Part shown: positions 8,691-17,759 of the stretch, piece by piece
Numbering within the stretch: the first letter of the stretch is position 1
Layout of the letters: every line of letters begins with the position of its first letter
Assembly (NCBI GenBank): GCA_041399155.1
Contig: JAWKTI010000002.1
Span: forward strand, 434,001 to 498,000
Source of the DNA: Zavarzinella sp.
GTDB lineage: Bacteria > Planctomycetota > Planctomycetia > Gemmatales > Gemmataceae
Direction of reading: 5' to 3'
Length of the DNA: 64,000 nucleotides
Position numbers and translations under genes: made by a program
Notes under the pieces: model-generated
Seen by the model: only the letters and a program-made list of their open reading frames with translations
Database searches by the model: none
Told to the model about the DNA's origin: nothing

Positions 8691-9460
8691 ATTTCAGTAT
8701 TACTTCGCGTCTTTGTGGCTTGGCGTGAGAATGTTGTAAGAAATTCCCTTGCTAGCGCTGCGGGCTATGAAGGCAAGAAAACAAAAGCAAACCGCGGCTC
8801 ACGATGCAATTTCCGGCGTTCTTGCGACTCGGGGCGGCAAAGCAGATTTCCGTCGCTGACGCTTCCGGCTCGTGATCCCAAAGTGCGGTTACAGGGAAAT
8901 CCTGTCCCGTGGTGAGGTTCCGGTCATTAGAAACGAATTGTCGGACAACTTCACCACAGGGCAGTACTTGTATCGTTTTTCGAGTTGTCAAAGACCAGTT
9001 CAAAGCATGGACTTAATTCCATGCACATATAATATATCCTCGTGCCTGCCGATTTTGGCAATTTTTTTCTCGATAAGACGACTTTTTGCCAAAATTTGCC
9101 GTTGTAACTGCTTATTCGGTATCGACTTGCGTCAAATGAAACTTTTTTGTGAATTTTTGCAAAATTGATATCACCTTCGTAGACCAAGTGTCGCTATGGT
9201 GGAATTGATTTTGTGTAGACAGGATGTCTGCTGCCCCAGGGAATGCAAACCGGCTAACAATTCATTTGTATGTAGTGCCATTATCCATCGGTTTACCCTC
9301 GATTCCCGCCCTCGCGGGAATGACGGTTGTTTTCACAACCGTCTGAAGAAATCCGCAGTTAACGTATTTGTTCCAATTTCTGCTACGCGACTTCGAGTGA
9401 GATTTTTTAAGAAATTCCCTTGCTTAACGGCAGCCTGATTCCAGGTGCGGCACGGCAGGG
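8691..9460. other. gene-free repeat-rich spacer in the island
   Basis: No believable coding frame. It contains a segment at 8854-8877 (CGCTGACGCTTCCGGCTCGT) that recurs near 18145, two copies of AAGAAATTCCCTTGCT (about 8740 and 9409), a palindromic element at 9301-9346, and an AT-rich stretch at 9010-9180 with no visible gene. Confidence 0.6.
9301..9346 (+). repeat. palindromic interspersed element, copy 2
   Basis: Two adjacent hairpins: ATTCCCGCC/GCGGGAAT, and GACGGTTGT/ACAACCGTC around a short loop. Same unit at 16315, 16492 and 18280. Confidence 0.8.
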
Positions 9461-9572
9461 CCTAATTACTTTGTAGCCAAAGTTGGTCAATCGACAGTCC
9501 ATTTGGGTGGGAAAAGCGGACCACTTTCGAAATTGCCCCACTGGTGCCCACGATCTGGAAGGTGGTTGCGGG
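9461..9572. repeat. right 112-bp direct repeat within the 3' end of the PPC-protein gene
   Basis: Partner of 3986-4097 (109/112 identical, same orientation). It includes the stop codon and last 36 codons of the intact gene, so the island sits immediately after a restored gene end. Confidence 0.9.
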
Positions 9573-11045
9573 GAACGCTTTTTTTGCACGCAGGCGAATG
9601 GTGACCGGATCGGTAGGTTTTTTCCCTGCTGGCAGCACCTCAAGCCCCACGTCGGCTGGCAAACCGGTCACTTTCCATTCAATGGGATCGCGATAACCGT
9701 CTTTTTTCTCGACTTTCACTGCCAGGTCCAACTGGCCTTTCAGTGGCAGCACCCAATGGTCTTCGGCAATGATGGCTTCGAAATCGGGTTTGGGCTGCAC
9801 GATCCTCACCGCAAATGAAGAGCGCGGGGAAGCCTGCTGATAGAGATCCCGCACTTCAAGGGTGTATTGGCCAGCAGTGCGGATGACAGTGCTCAGCACC
9901 GGTTTGTCGATTGGGGTGCGTGGTTCCACATAAATTACTTGCTTCTGGGCAGCATCCAGCAATCGCATCGTGGGTGTGATCGCACGATCGGGCGTTCCAG
10001 GAAAACAGTCAATCTGCAACCGCCCAGGCTTGGCGAGGAACTGCACTCTCACCACTTTCTCATTTTCTGGCAACTGACAACTGCAGGTGACAGGCAATTC
10101 CAATGGTTCGTGGGGTGTTTTCAGAACCAAGGTGGGGTGGTTTTCCAGCAATACGGTTGCAAAATTCCCCCCACCTGGCAGTGAAACGACTCCCGCAGGC
10201 TGGCTGGGTGCCATCATTGTACCCTGAGGGATGTTCCAGCCGATCAATTTTACTTTTTCTGCTTTGCTCTCCTGCACCGCCAGTGGCCAGGTAGAATCCA
10301 GCCATGGTCCTGTTGTTAACGACAGGCGATACACCGAATCAGTGGAACCAAAAAAGCGGATGCTGCTGCTAGGTGTTGCTGGAAACGCAAAAACTCGCAC
10401 CACATACTGCCCATCTTTTGCCACCGGGAAGGCTATTTGTGGGTCTAATCCCTGATGATCGTGATTTTGCTGCAGCACATTCCCCTGCAGGTCAGTCAGT
10501 TGCAGAATCGCATCCACCGGTGCCCCGAGAATATTGTTCGCCTGCAGTGAAGCAACGATGGTCTGCCCGGCTTTGGCATCAATCGCAAAGCAATCAACAT
10601 CGCCATTTTTCTGTAAACTGCCGTTGAAAACAACATTCTGATCGGTGGCATTCGCCTGCTCGGTGCGATCATTGGGTTCTTTCTCATTTTTTTCTAATAA
10701 CTGCCCTACGATGAACGGTTTGGCAATGGATGCACCGTCCGCATTGTACACACGCAACCAATGCATGCCAGGTGGGGTATCTTTGGCAATTGTGACCGAG
10801 ATTTCACCCGCTTTTTTTGCCGCTTTGGCAGTAATTCCGGAATGGCTGGCCCAGATTTCTGCTGGCCAGGGTGCGACACTGCCTCCCAGCGTGACTTCGA
10901 CCGTGGTGCCAAGCTGCCCACCTGCGGGGTAGAGGAAATCCACCTTGGGCGGTGCTGCGAATGCAGAAAGTTGGGAGACGTACAAAAGTGAGAAAACAAT
11001 GAGGATTCGCCCCACGGTGGGGGTGATTTTGGGAGTGTCTTGCAT
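9462..11045 (-). CDS. secreted protein with pre-peptidase C-terminal (PPC) domain
   Basis: A 527-residue protein. A hydrophobic signal segment (IVFSLLYVSQLSAFA) is followed by an IPT/Ig-like beta domain (VDFLYPAGGQLGTTVEVTLGG) and, at residues about 118-250, a PPC-type domain (EKEPNDRTEQAN, then GDVDCFAIDAKAGQTIV). Further beta-rich segments make up the C-terminal half. Such proteins accompany DUF1552 or cytochrome proteins in planctomycetes and are thought to be exported, with no known reaction. The ATG at 11045 lies 5 bp after the stop of the DUF1552 gene, so the two form an operon. Its last 36 codons are duplicated at 3986-4097. Confidence 0.8.
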   Translation of the reverse strand: MQDTPKITPTVGRILIVFSLLYVSQLSAFAAPPKVDFLYPAGGQLGTTVEVTLGGSVAPWPAEIWASHSGITAKAAKKAGEISVTIAKDTPPGMHWLRVYNADGASIAKPFIVGQLLEKNEKEPNDRTEQANATDQNVVFNGSLQKNGDVDCFAIDAKAGQTIVASLQANNILGAPVDAILQLTDLQGNVLQQNHDHQGLDPQIAFPVAKDGQYVVRVFAFPATPSSSIRFFGSTDSVYRLSLTTGPWLDSTWPLAVQESKAEKVKLIGWNIPQGTMMAPSQPAGVVSLPGGGNFATVLLENHPTLVLKTPHEPLELPVTCSCQLPENEKVVRVQFLAKPGRLQIDCFPGTPDRAITPTMRLLDAAQKQVIYVEPRTPIDKPVLSTVIRTAGQYTLEVRDLYQQASPRSSFAVRIVQPKPDFEAIIAEDHWVLPLKGQLDLAVKVEKKDGYRDPIEWKVTGLPADVGLEVLPAGKKPTDPVTIRLRAKKAFPATTFQIVGTSGAISKVVRFSHPNGLSIDQLWLQSN

Positions 11046-11050
11046 AATGC

Positions 11051-12340
11051 TTAGAAGTCGGCGAGATGTTCGGAAGAATTGCCGTAGCTTTCCATCGGCA
11101 GGCCCATTCGATCCATAATGTTCAAGTAGAGACTGCTCATTTTGCGATTTTTGCTGTTTTCAAAATCGAGAGCACGCCCTGTTTTGAACTTCCCACCCAG
11201 GCTGCCTGCCATCAGCAGTGGCACCTTCGGTGCATTGTGGGCGGTCCATTGTTCGTTGGCCAGCATAATGCAGCTATGATCGAGAACGGTACCATCGGCT
11301 TCTTTCATCGCGTCCAGCCTGTTCAGCAGATAGGCATACTGCCCCACCCAGAACTGGCTGATGGCGGCAAATTCTTTGCCATTCCAGTTGTGGGAATAAT
11401 TGTGGTGGTCACTTCGCAGGCCCAGAAACGGATATACCTGACCAGAGAGGTTATTCGTCAACAATAAAGTGGCAATTCGCGTTCGATCGGTCTGGAAAGC
11501 CAGAGCAATCACGTCGCACATCAGGCGGGAATGCTCGTCGATTGTTTCCGGCAGCCCTTCAGGCGGACGTTTCCCTTTCAAAGCCTGTTTATCGTTCGTT
11601 TTGTCTGGCGATTGCTTCTCCAGTTTTGCCAGTCGCTGTTCCACTTCCCGCACCGATGTGGTGTATTCATCGATTTTGGCTTTATCCGCACCCGAAACCT
11701 TGCCGGACACGTCTTTCAACTGGTCCATTACCTGATCAAGCACGCTCAGGTGAACTTTATTGCCTTTGCTTTCAAACAGGCTGTCGAAAGCTAGTGCGGG
11801 GTAAAGTTCCGCTGGCACGGGTGAAACCGGTGAACTCCACGATACGTGGGAAGAATACATCATTGAATAGCCCGACTCGTGGAAGCCACTGACGGAGCGT
11901 TCGCACGCCAGCACCAGACTGGGCAGCACGGTGGCATCACCCAGTTTTTTGGCAAAGTGCTGATCTAGGCTGGTTTCGGCACGGATTTCGCGGCCACCTT
12001 TCGGTTGGATACCTGTTAAAATGCCCGCGGCACCTTTGGCATGCCCCCCCACCACATTACTGGGGTGGCACAAACCATTAATGAAGTTGACTTTGTGCTG
12101 GATCGATTTCAGCGACTGGAATGCTTCGCCCAGTTCGAGCTGCTGGCCAGTGCCTTTCGCCCACCATTGTGGTGGGTGAATACCATCGCCGAAGAAGAGA
12201 AAGGCAAATCGTTTCGGTGGAGCATCATCGACGCTATCTCCTTTGGCTGCAAGCACTTTGGCAGATTCCAACCAGGGTAAAGCCACTGCAGCAGTCAACC
12301 CACGCAGCACCACACGACGACTGATCTGGTGTTCCGACAT
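11051..12340 (-). CDS. DUF1552 protein, Tat-exported
   Basis: 429 residues from the ATG at 12340, which has GAGG 7 bases upstream. The N-terminus MSEHQISRRVVLRGL carries a twin-arginine motif followed by a hydrophobic segment ending in AKVLAA, so export in folded form is expected. The body has the family pattern FLFFGDGIHPPQWW, FINGLCHPSN, AHNAPKVPLLMAGSLGG and a C-terminal NSSEHLADF. DUF1552 proteins are related in layout to the DUF1501/sulfatase-like group and are abundant in planctomycetes; their function is not established. Usually a DUF1592-type cytochrome precedes them, but none is here. It is co-transcribed with the PPC protein. Confidence 0.88.
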   Translation of the reverse strand: MSEHQISRRVVLRGLTAAVALPWLESAKVLAAKGDSVDDAPPKRFAFLFFGDGIHPPQWWAKGTGQQLELGEAFQSLKSIQHKVNFINGLCHPSNVVGGHAKGAAGILTGIQPKGGREIRAETSLDQHFAKKLGDATVLPSLVLACERSVSGFHESGYSMMYSSHVSWSSPVSPVPAELYPALAFDSLFESKGNKVHLSVLDQVMDQLKDVSGKVSGADKAKIDEYTTSVREVEQRLAKLEKQSPDKTNDKQALKGKRPPEGLPETIDEHSRLMCDVIALAFQTDRTRIATLLLTNNLSGQVYPFLGLRSDHHNYSHNWNGKEFAAISQFWVGQYAYLLNRLDAMKEADGTVLDHSCIMLANEQWTAHNAPKVPLLMAGSLGGKFKTGRALDFENSKNRKMSSLYLNIMDRMGLPMESYGNSSEHLADF

Positions 12341-12633
12341 GAAAACCTCGCTCTCAATCCGCTGAATATAAGAATGTAGTTTACCGCACCGGTGGGAGGA
12401 ACTCAATTGAAATTCGTCGATGAAAGAATTCTCACCTTTGAGGTGCCTTGAACAAAGTTAGGCAATTTACCTGATTACTCGAAAAAGGCGGTCAACATAC
12501 AAGATCTGAACTGGGGCAGAAAGTTTCCCTGCGTCTCTTTCGAGGGGAATAAAATTCGCGGCTCATTCTGGGGCTTTTGGAAATGATATAAGGGAGATTC
12601 CCTGATTTGCTGCGGGGGATGGTGTTGGCGGTA

Positions 12634-13173
12634 TCACTTCATCAGCAGTTTCTTCACTTCTGCTTCGTATTCCGGGTCAACGGCCACTGCAGGAGTGTCG
12701 AGCACTTTCAGTTTGGCTGGTAGCACCATTCTCTTAGGTGGCAGACAGTTGTTTTTGTCGCACGCCAGCAAGGATGCTTTCAACTCCACAGTAACTTCGC
12801 CTGGTTTTGCTTTTGGGTGCACGACGACTTTGCGTTGAAAAACGGCTTTGGTGGGGAATTGCAGGATCGAAATCTCCCCTTCTTCTTTCACGGTCCCACC
12901 TTTCGGGTCGATCATCGTGCGGACGAACAGCAACTGTTCCACCGTGGGGAAGGTGATTTTGTTCGTCTGGAAGCGGGCACCTTTATCTGGCTGCGTAAAC
13001 GGATAGGTAAACCAGCCATCGAACAGTTCTACTTCCAGATTGAGGGTAACCACCTGGCCTGGTTTAGCTTCTGTGGGTTCAAACCAGGCACGGGCTGCCT
13101 TGATTCCTTCCTGCTTTTGCCCGTAGCCGACAGAACAAATTGCCAGCATTACGAAGAGAGGTAATTTCAACAT
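12634..13173 (-). CDS. secreted DsbD N-terminal-like domain protein
   Basis: 179 residues with a signal peptide (LFVMLAICSVGYG) and a strong AAGGAG ribosome site 8 bases before the ATG. The body is an immunoglobulin-like beta domain resembling the periplasmic DsbD-alpha domain (GQVVTLNLEVELFDGWFTYP, KASLLACDKNNCLPPKR). The Cys pair in ACDKNNC sits where DsbD-alpha carries its redox-active pair. In DsbD this domain passes electrons to periplasmic partners; here it is a stand-alone protein without the membrane domain. The next gene upstream on the same strand is a thioredoxin-like NHL protein, so a shared extracytoplasmic thiol function is plausible but inferred. Confidence 0.75.
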   Translation of the reverse strand: MLKLPLFVMLAICSVGYGQKQEGIKAARAWFEPTEAKPGQVVTLNLEVELFDGWFTYPFTQPDKGARFQTNKITFPTVEQLLFVRTMIDPKGGTVKEEGEISILQFPTKAVFQRKVVVHPKAKPGEVTVELKASLLACDKNNCLPPKRMVLPAKLKVLDTPAVAVDPEYEAEVKKLLMK

Positions 13174-13249
13174 CGTTACTCCTTGCTCTGTTTCCGTGGG
13201 CGGCTCTCAAAAAAATATCGTCCTGATATTGTACCACAGCAGCCAAGAA

Positions 13250-14842
13250 TCAGTTCCCGGTCACCGGCTGCACGTTTGACAACGTTAATGTGGTTAATGC
13301 TTTGGTTTTCAAATCGTATACTCGAATCCGGTGGGCATTGGTGTCGGCAATATAAATCTTGCCACCGGCAATCGAAAGTCCACCTGGCTCGTTCAATTCT
13401 GGTGCCTTGGCATCTTTCCCAGGTCCCAGAATTGTGGTTACCTTGTTGGTTTTCAGATCGATAGTTTTTAGTTTGCTGTTGTAGGTATCAGCCACATAAA
13501 GCAAACCCTCGTGGTATAGAACTCCCAGGCAGTGCTGCAATTTGGCTTCCTTTCCTACACCGTCTTCATCACCAAAATCAAACAGCCCGGTGCCCACCAA
13601 GGTGGAAACACGGCCTTCTCCATTCATTGGCACTGCACGGATGGAAGAGGTTTCGCTGTCTGCTACAAATATCGTTGTGCCATCGGTGGTCAAGCCACTG
13701 GGTTGGGCAAAGTTCGCAAAATAGTGGGGACCATCCTTGATATTTTCGCGTCCGTTGCCAGCAAATGGCTTGGTGTCTTTTTTGTCCATGTCTACCACCC
13801 AGATCTGGTGGAAGCCAGCCATCGCCACGTACATCTGCTTGCCGTTGATCAGCAACGCCCAGGGTGAATTGAGTTTGGTTTCGGCAATCGGTCCACCGAG
13901 TTCACGGTCCTCTCCCTGCATACCAGTGCCTGCGTAGGTGGTCACTGTTTTAGCCTTCAAATCCACTGCACGGATCGAGTGATTCTTGCGGTCTGCTACG
14001 AACAGGGTGTCGCCCAGCAATGCCATTCCCTGGGGATCATCGAATTGGGCATCGGCAAAGGAACCATTCTTATACCCGGGCTTGCCAGTACCAACGACTG
14101 CGGAAACCTTTCCTGCCAGATCACTGATCACAATTCGGTGGTTGGTGCTGTCTGCCACAAAAAGACGGTTCGATTTTTCATCAGCCAACAACTTCCCAGG
14201 AAAGTACAGTGGGGAATCCACTTTATCCCGAAACTGGGCGGTATCGAAGCGAATCGGCTTCTCATCTAAGGTGCCTTTCTTTTTATGTTCTTCAATTACC
14301 TTACCGATCACCTTATCCAGCAATTCGTAATTCCCTTCGCCGGATGTAGCACCCAGCACGTTTCCTTCTGGATCAATCAGCACGAAGGTGGGCCAGGAAT
14401 TCGCACCGTAGCTATCCCAGATTTTCATCTCGGCATCGTTCACAACGGGGTGCTGAATCTGATATCGCAGAATTGCCTTGCGGATGCTTTCGCTGTTCTT
14501 TTCGTTTTCGAACTTAGCGGAATGCACTCCGATCACCACCAGTTCCTTTTCGTATTTCTTTTCCAGTTTGGCCAGATCGGGCATCACGTGGATGCAGTTG
14601 ATGCAGCACAACGTCCAGAAATCGAGCAGCACCACTTTGCCTTTGAGGTCTTTGGCAATGGAAATGGGCTTCCCGGTGTTTAGCCAGGCAACGCCACCTT
14701 CCAGTTCCGGTGCCTTGGTTTTCTTTTCTTCTGGTGGGGGCGGATCTTTTTTTTCCTGGGCAACGAAGTACCCACCCACGCCAACAGATAACGCTGCTAC
14801 AGCACACACGGCCATCACGAGCCATTTTCGTTGATTCCACAT
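13250..14842 (-). CDS. thioredoxin-like (TlpA) domain plus NHL beta-propeller, NHLRC2-type
   Basis: 530 residues from ATG 14842 (AGGAG 10 bases upstream; a GTG six codons earlier is possible). One N-terminal membrane anchor (WLVMAVCAVAALSVGVGGYFVA) is followed by a Pro/Lys/Glu linker, a thioredoxin fold (VVLLDFWTLCCINCIHVMPDL, residues about 65-200) with the CxxC-like CCINC site, and then NHL repeats (NRLFVADSTNHRIV, DPQGMALLGDTLFVADRKNHSIRAV and others) forming a propeller to the C-terminus. This architecture matches bacterial NHLRC2 homologues. It is probably anchored with both domains outside the cytoplasm. The neighbouring DsbD-N-like protein 76 bp downstream supports a thiol-redox role. 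Confidence 0.88.
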   Translation of the reverse strand: MWNQRKWLVMAVCAVAALSVGVGGYFVAQEKKDPPPPEEKKTKAPELEGGVAWLNTGKPISIAKDLKGKVVLLDFWTLCCINCIHVMPDLAKLEKKYEKELVVIGVHSAKFENEKNSESIRKAILRYQIQHPVVNDAEMKIWDSYGANSWPTFVLIDPEGNVLGATSGEGNYELLDKVIGKVIEEHKKKGTLDEKPIRFDTAQFRDKVDSPLYFPGKLLADEKSNRLFVADSTNHRIVISDLAGKVSAVVGTGKPGYKNGSFADAQFDDPQGMALLGDTLFVADRKNHSIRAVDLKAKTVTTYAGTGMQGEDRELGGPIAETKLNSPWALLINGKQMYVAMAGFHQIWVVDMDKKDTKPFAGNGRENIKDGPHYFANFAQPSGLTTDGTTIFVADSETSSIRAVPMNGEGRVSTLVGTGLFDFGDEDGVGKEAKLQHCLGVLYHEGLLYVADTYNSKLKTIDLKTNKVTTILGPGKDAKAPELNEPGGLSIAGGKIYIADTNAHRIRVYDLKTKALTTLTLSNVQPVTGN

Positions 14843-14904
14843 CTTGCCAGCACTCCTCACCTGGTTCGTTTCGGTAACTTATGTTAGTCGATTTGGCTCA
14901 TAAT

Positions 14905-15990
14905 TCAAAGTGAATTCACGGCCTGTTCGATCCAGCCTCCCCCCAGCACCCGATTTCCGTGGTAGAACACCACTGCCTGCCCGGGAGTTACCGCACTTTG
15001 GGGATCTTCAAACGTTACATGCACCTGATCTTCTTCTACCACCACAGATGCGGGCACGGGCGTGTGTCGGTAGCGAATTTTCGCCAGGCATGCCAGTGGT
15101 TCCGTGGGTGGTTCGATCAGCCAATTCACCCGACTGGCCACCAGACCGGATGAATCCAGATCTTCCGAATCACCCAGCACCACCGTATTCGTGGTGGGCA
15201 GAATTGCCAGCACATACCGCTTGCGATCGGTGGCAATTCCTAATCCTTTCCGTTGGCCAATGGTGAAGCGTTCAAAACCATCGTGTTCACCCAGCACGTT
15301 TCCTTCCGGGTCGACCACGTTGCCTGCGGTTTGCAAATTGGGTCGACGTTGTCGAATCAGCCTTGCGTGGTCACCATCGGGCACAAAGCAGATTTCCACA
15401 GAATCGGGCTTGTTGGCCACATTTGTCAGACCGGCCTGGGCTGCGTAGGCACGGATCTGTTCTTTTTGAAAGCCTCCCACCGGAAATAACAGGTGGGGCA
15501 AAATTTCCCGCTTGATGCCATGCAGCACATACGACTGATCTTTGCCCGCATCGACGCCACGGTGCAACTCTGGTCCATCGGGGCCAGCAATAATCTGTGC
15601 GTAATGTCCGGTTGCAATGAAGTCTGCCTCCAACTGCTGGGCAAATTGCCACAACTTGCCGAACTTCAACCAGTTATTACAAACCACGCACGGATTCGGG
15701 GTGCGGCCCGCCAGATATTCATCGGCAAAGTAATCGATGATCTGGTCAAACTCGTGTTCAAAATCGAGTGCGTAAAAGGGAATATCCAACCGATCGGCAA
15801 TCGTGCGTGCATCGCCAGCGTCGATTACAGAGCAGCACCCTTTTTTGTTATCTCGTCGATCGTCTGGCTGTTCCGAGTGCGTACCCGTCCGCATGAACAG
15901 GCCAATCACATCGTACCCTTGTTCTTTGAGAAGCACGGCGGAGGCAGAACTATCAACGCCCCCACTCATTGCCAGTACCACCCGTGGCAT
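14905..15990 (-). CDS. mnmA: tRNA-specific 2-thiouridylase MnmA
   Basis: 361 residues, the usual length, beginning MPRVVLAMSGGVDSS at the ATG 15990; longer upstream frames lack family sequence. The PP-loop SGGVDSS binds ATP, and the two catalytic cysteines are Cys101 (NPCVVCN) and Cys201 (VEICFVPDGD). It activates U34 of Lys, Glu and Gln tRNAs by adenylation and inserts sulfur carried on a cysteine persulfide. It is a cytoplasmic enzyme and appears to be a single-gene unit; the gene downstream starts 63 bp away and is unrelated. Confidence 0.95.
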   Translation of the reverse strand: MPRVVLAMSGGVDSSASAVLLKEQGYDVIGLFMRTGTHSEQPDDRRDNKKGCCSVIDAGDARTIADRLDIPFYALDFEHEFDQIIDYFADEYLAGRTPNPCVVCNNWLKFGKLWQFAQQLEADFIATGHYAQIIAGPDGPELHRGVDAGKDQSYVLHGIKREILPHLLFPVGGFQKEQIRAYAAQAGLTNVANKPDSVEICFVPDGDHARLIRQRRPNLQTAGNVVDPEGNVLGEHDGFERFTIGQRKGLGIATDRKRYVLAILPTTNTVVLGDSEDLDSSGLVASRVNWLIEPPTEPLACLAKIRYRHTPVPASVVVEEDQVHVTFEDPQSAVTPGQAVVFYHGNRVLGGGWIEQAVNSL

Positions 15991-16314
15991 GAAAACCCCT
16001 TTCGCCAACAACAAACCATTATGATAGACGAATCTCGCACCACAGATATTGGTGGGGAAGAAAAAGCGACAACCGATGAGTGGTTTCTCATCTTTTCTGC
16101 ACGCCTGTACTATATAGACGATCATAGTGACATTTTGTTCCCTAAAATTTCTAAAAAAATACAAAATATCTGTAAATACTTACTGTAAAAGCGCTTGCGG
16201 AAATCGCACCAGGAAAATCGCTGGGCAGCAGTGCCGAAACCTGGGCTTACGAGTGCTTCAAACGGCACATTTGACATGTTTTTGCAAGTTAATTGTTGTA
16301 ATGAGACCACAATC

Positions 16315-16360
16315 AAACGATTGTGCCAGCAACCGTCATTCCCGCGAAGGCGGGAATCCA
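16315..16360 (-). repeat. palindromic interspersed element, copy 3 (inverted)
   Basis: AACCGTCATTCCCGCG then AAGGCGGGAATCC on the plus strand, the reverse orientation of copies 2 and 5, with a decayed second hairpin (AACGATTGTGCCAGCAACCG). Confidence 0.75.
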
Positions 16361-16491
16361 GTGCGAAGACTTGAAGTATCATGGACATAGCCTTAATTTC
16401 TTGTAGCGCGTGCGTCTCACTGCATCTTGTCCGCGTTCCCAGTTAAAGGGCCTCACATTCAAACTTCATAGATCGAAAAGAGTGTTTGAAC

Positions 16492-16540
16492 TGATTTCCC
16501 GCCCGCGCGGCAAAGACGGTTGTGGGCACAACCGTCTTAA
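16492..16540 (+). repeat. palindromic interspersed element, copy 4
   Basis: The first hairpin is degenerate (TTTCCCGCCCGCGCGGCAAA); the second is perfect (GACGGTTGTGGGCACAACCGTC minus two bases of loop), 9-bp stem. Confidence 0.75.
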
Positions 16541-16609
16541 AGTCGCCCTTCGGACGACTTTCGAAGCCGCACGGAATACGATGGCACTTTAACCCTTGTG
16601 TCGACCGAG

Positions 16610-17037
16610 CGATACGGGTATGATGTTTGGAAAACGGTAGACGGCGGCTGCCATTTCATCGGGAACGATAATTTTTCCGATCAATTTGGGTGAAAGAAAG
16701 TGTCAAGTTACTGCTATCTCGTTTCATATCGATGGGGACTCAAAATTTACTCTCAGTCTACATCGATTTGGACAGTACCAATGATGTGGTTGTTCGGCGG
16801 ATCCGGTAGGCAACGACTGCCTTTAGACAGGTCAGACAACCCTGTATGGGATTATACTGTAGCAGTCACGGTTGCTGACGATTATACGTTTAAAGAAGAT
16901 CAACATGGTACTAGAAACATTTTTGACTCGAATGGTGCTGCAAGATATCTTCAGTTGGTGCACGGCTATAAGCCATTTAATCACACGTAACTTTTGATGA
17001 GAATTTTTCAGCAACTCTCCCTGTTACCTTTCCTTCG
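16610..17037 (+). pseudogene. degenerate coding remnant, unassigned
   Basis: One frame reads YGYDVWKTVDGGCHFIG, meets a TGA near 16697, reopens as far as NPVWDYTVAVTVADDYTFK, RNIFDSNGAARYLQLVHG and HT, and stops at 16988-16990. Reading on in a shifted frame gives VTFDENFSATLPVTFPSEF. Another frame near 16718 gives VTAISFHIDGDSKFTLSL. Several short protein-like stretches in different frames suggest a gene decayed by indels. No family is recognised. The position in front of a small membrane protein is like that of a toxin tail, but that is speculation. Confidence 0.4.
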
Positions 17038-17048
17038 GAATTTATGTT

Positions 17049-17528
17049 ATGGATAAGCTAGCAAAATCAAAACTACGATTTCTACCCACTTGGGTCGTTA
17101 AATGTCTGGTCGTATTTGGTCTTCCCTTGTTTGTGATTTTATCACTAACATTTTGTATATTGCTTTCAATTTACTCAAGACAAAATATCGAGGACGCTTA
17201 TCTGCTTAAGTCTAATCCTGAAATGTTAGCAAGTGTATCCCTTACTGGCTGTAATGGAAACACATGGCACTCACACGACGCTCATGAAATTGATCTTTTT
17301 AAATCGGCATTTCAATACTCTAGTTTTGAATCAGGCGCTTACTCTCTTCGCCATATAGGTTGTTTCTCATTTGTTCTTAGTAATAAGTCGATAATCAAAG
17401 GAAGAGTTTTGCTATCTAATGGCATACTAATTTTTAGACTGCATGGAGATGATACCGGATATGATTTTGGATGCTTTCCAAAGGATAAACTACCAGTATT
17501 TTTGCAGGAATTCGTCTTGAACAGCTAA
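17049..17528 (+). CDS. small membrane-anchored protein, unknown
   Basis: 159 residues, ATG start at 17049 with no clear ribosome site. One strong transmembrane segment (residues about 15-42, WVVKCLVVFGLPLFVILSLT onward) near the N-terminus, then a soluble domain with CNGNTWHSHDAHEID, RHIGCFSFVLSNKSIIKG and DTGYDFGCFPKD. Codon use is AT-rich compared with the housekeeping genes, and it follows a decayed coding remnant. I do not recognise the family. Foreign origin, possibly as a partner of the decayed gene, is an inference from composition and position. Confidence 0.6.
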   Translation: MDKLAKSKLRFLPTWVVKCLVVFGLPLFVILSLTFCILLSIYSRQNIEDAYLLKSNPEMLASVSLTGCNGNTWHSHDAHEIDLFKSAFQYSSFESGAYSLRHIGCFSFVLSNKSIIKGRVLLSNGILIFRLHGDDTGYDFGCFPKDKLPVFLQEFVLNS

Positions 17529-17756
17529 TTCTACGATTGCTTTTTAGCTACTCCTCTTCGATGCTGTAACACTGTTATGCTAGATATTCTTACGTTTCAA
17601 AGATTCTTATTATAAAAAATAATCACTATCAGGTGCCAATCTTCAAGGCTATTGTGGCTGGGAATCGCAGGCTTGCTTATACGGGGATGAAGTAGTTTTC
17701 ATCTAGCCAAGCTGAGCGTTGCTGACTAAGTGTTTAATCCTAGTTCTTAGTGAAAT
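17529..17756. other. intergenic, nothing recognised
   Basis: AT-rich spacer with no coding frame or RNA seen. Confidence 0.4.
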
Positions 17757-17759
17757 TTG

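Larger units (their letters stand above)
15991..16609. other. gene-poor spacer with two palindromic elements
   Basis: Upstream of mnmA. It is AT-rich near 16120-16190 (possible mnmA promoter region, no clear boxes). It holds palindromic elements at 16315-16360 and 16492-16540. No gene is supported. Confidence 0.55.

Noticed and set aside
8752..9003. 83-codon minus-strand frame in the island
   Set aside because: It covers the non-coding repeat that is also present near 18145; no ribosome site and unlikely composition.
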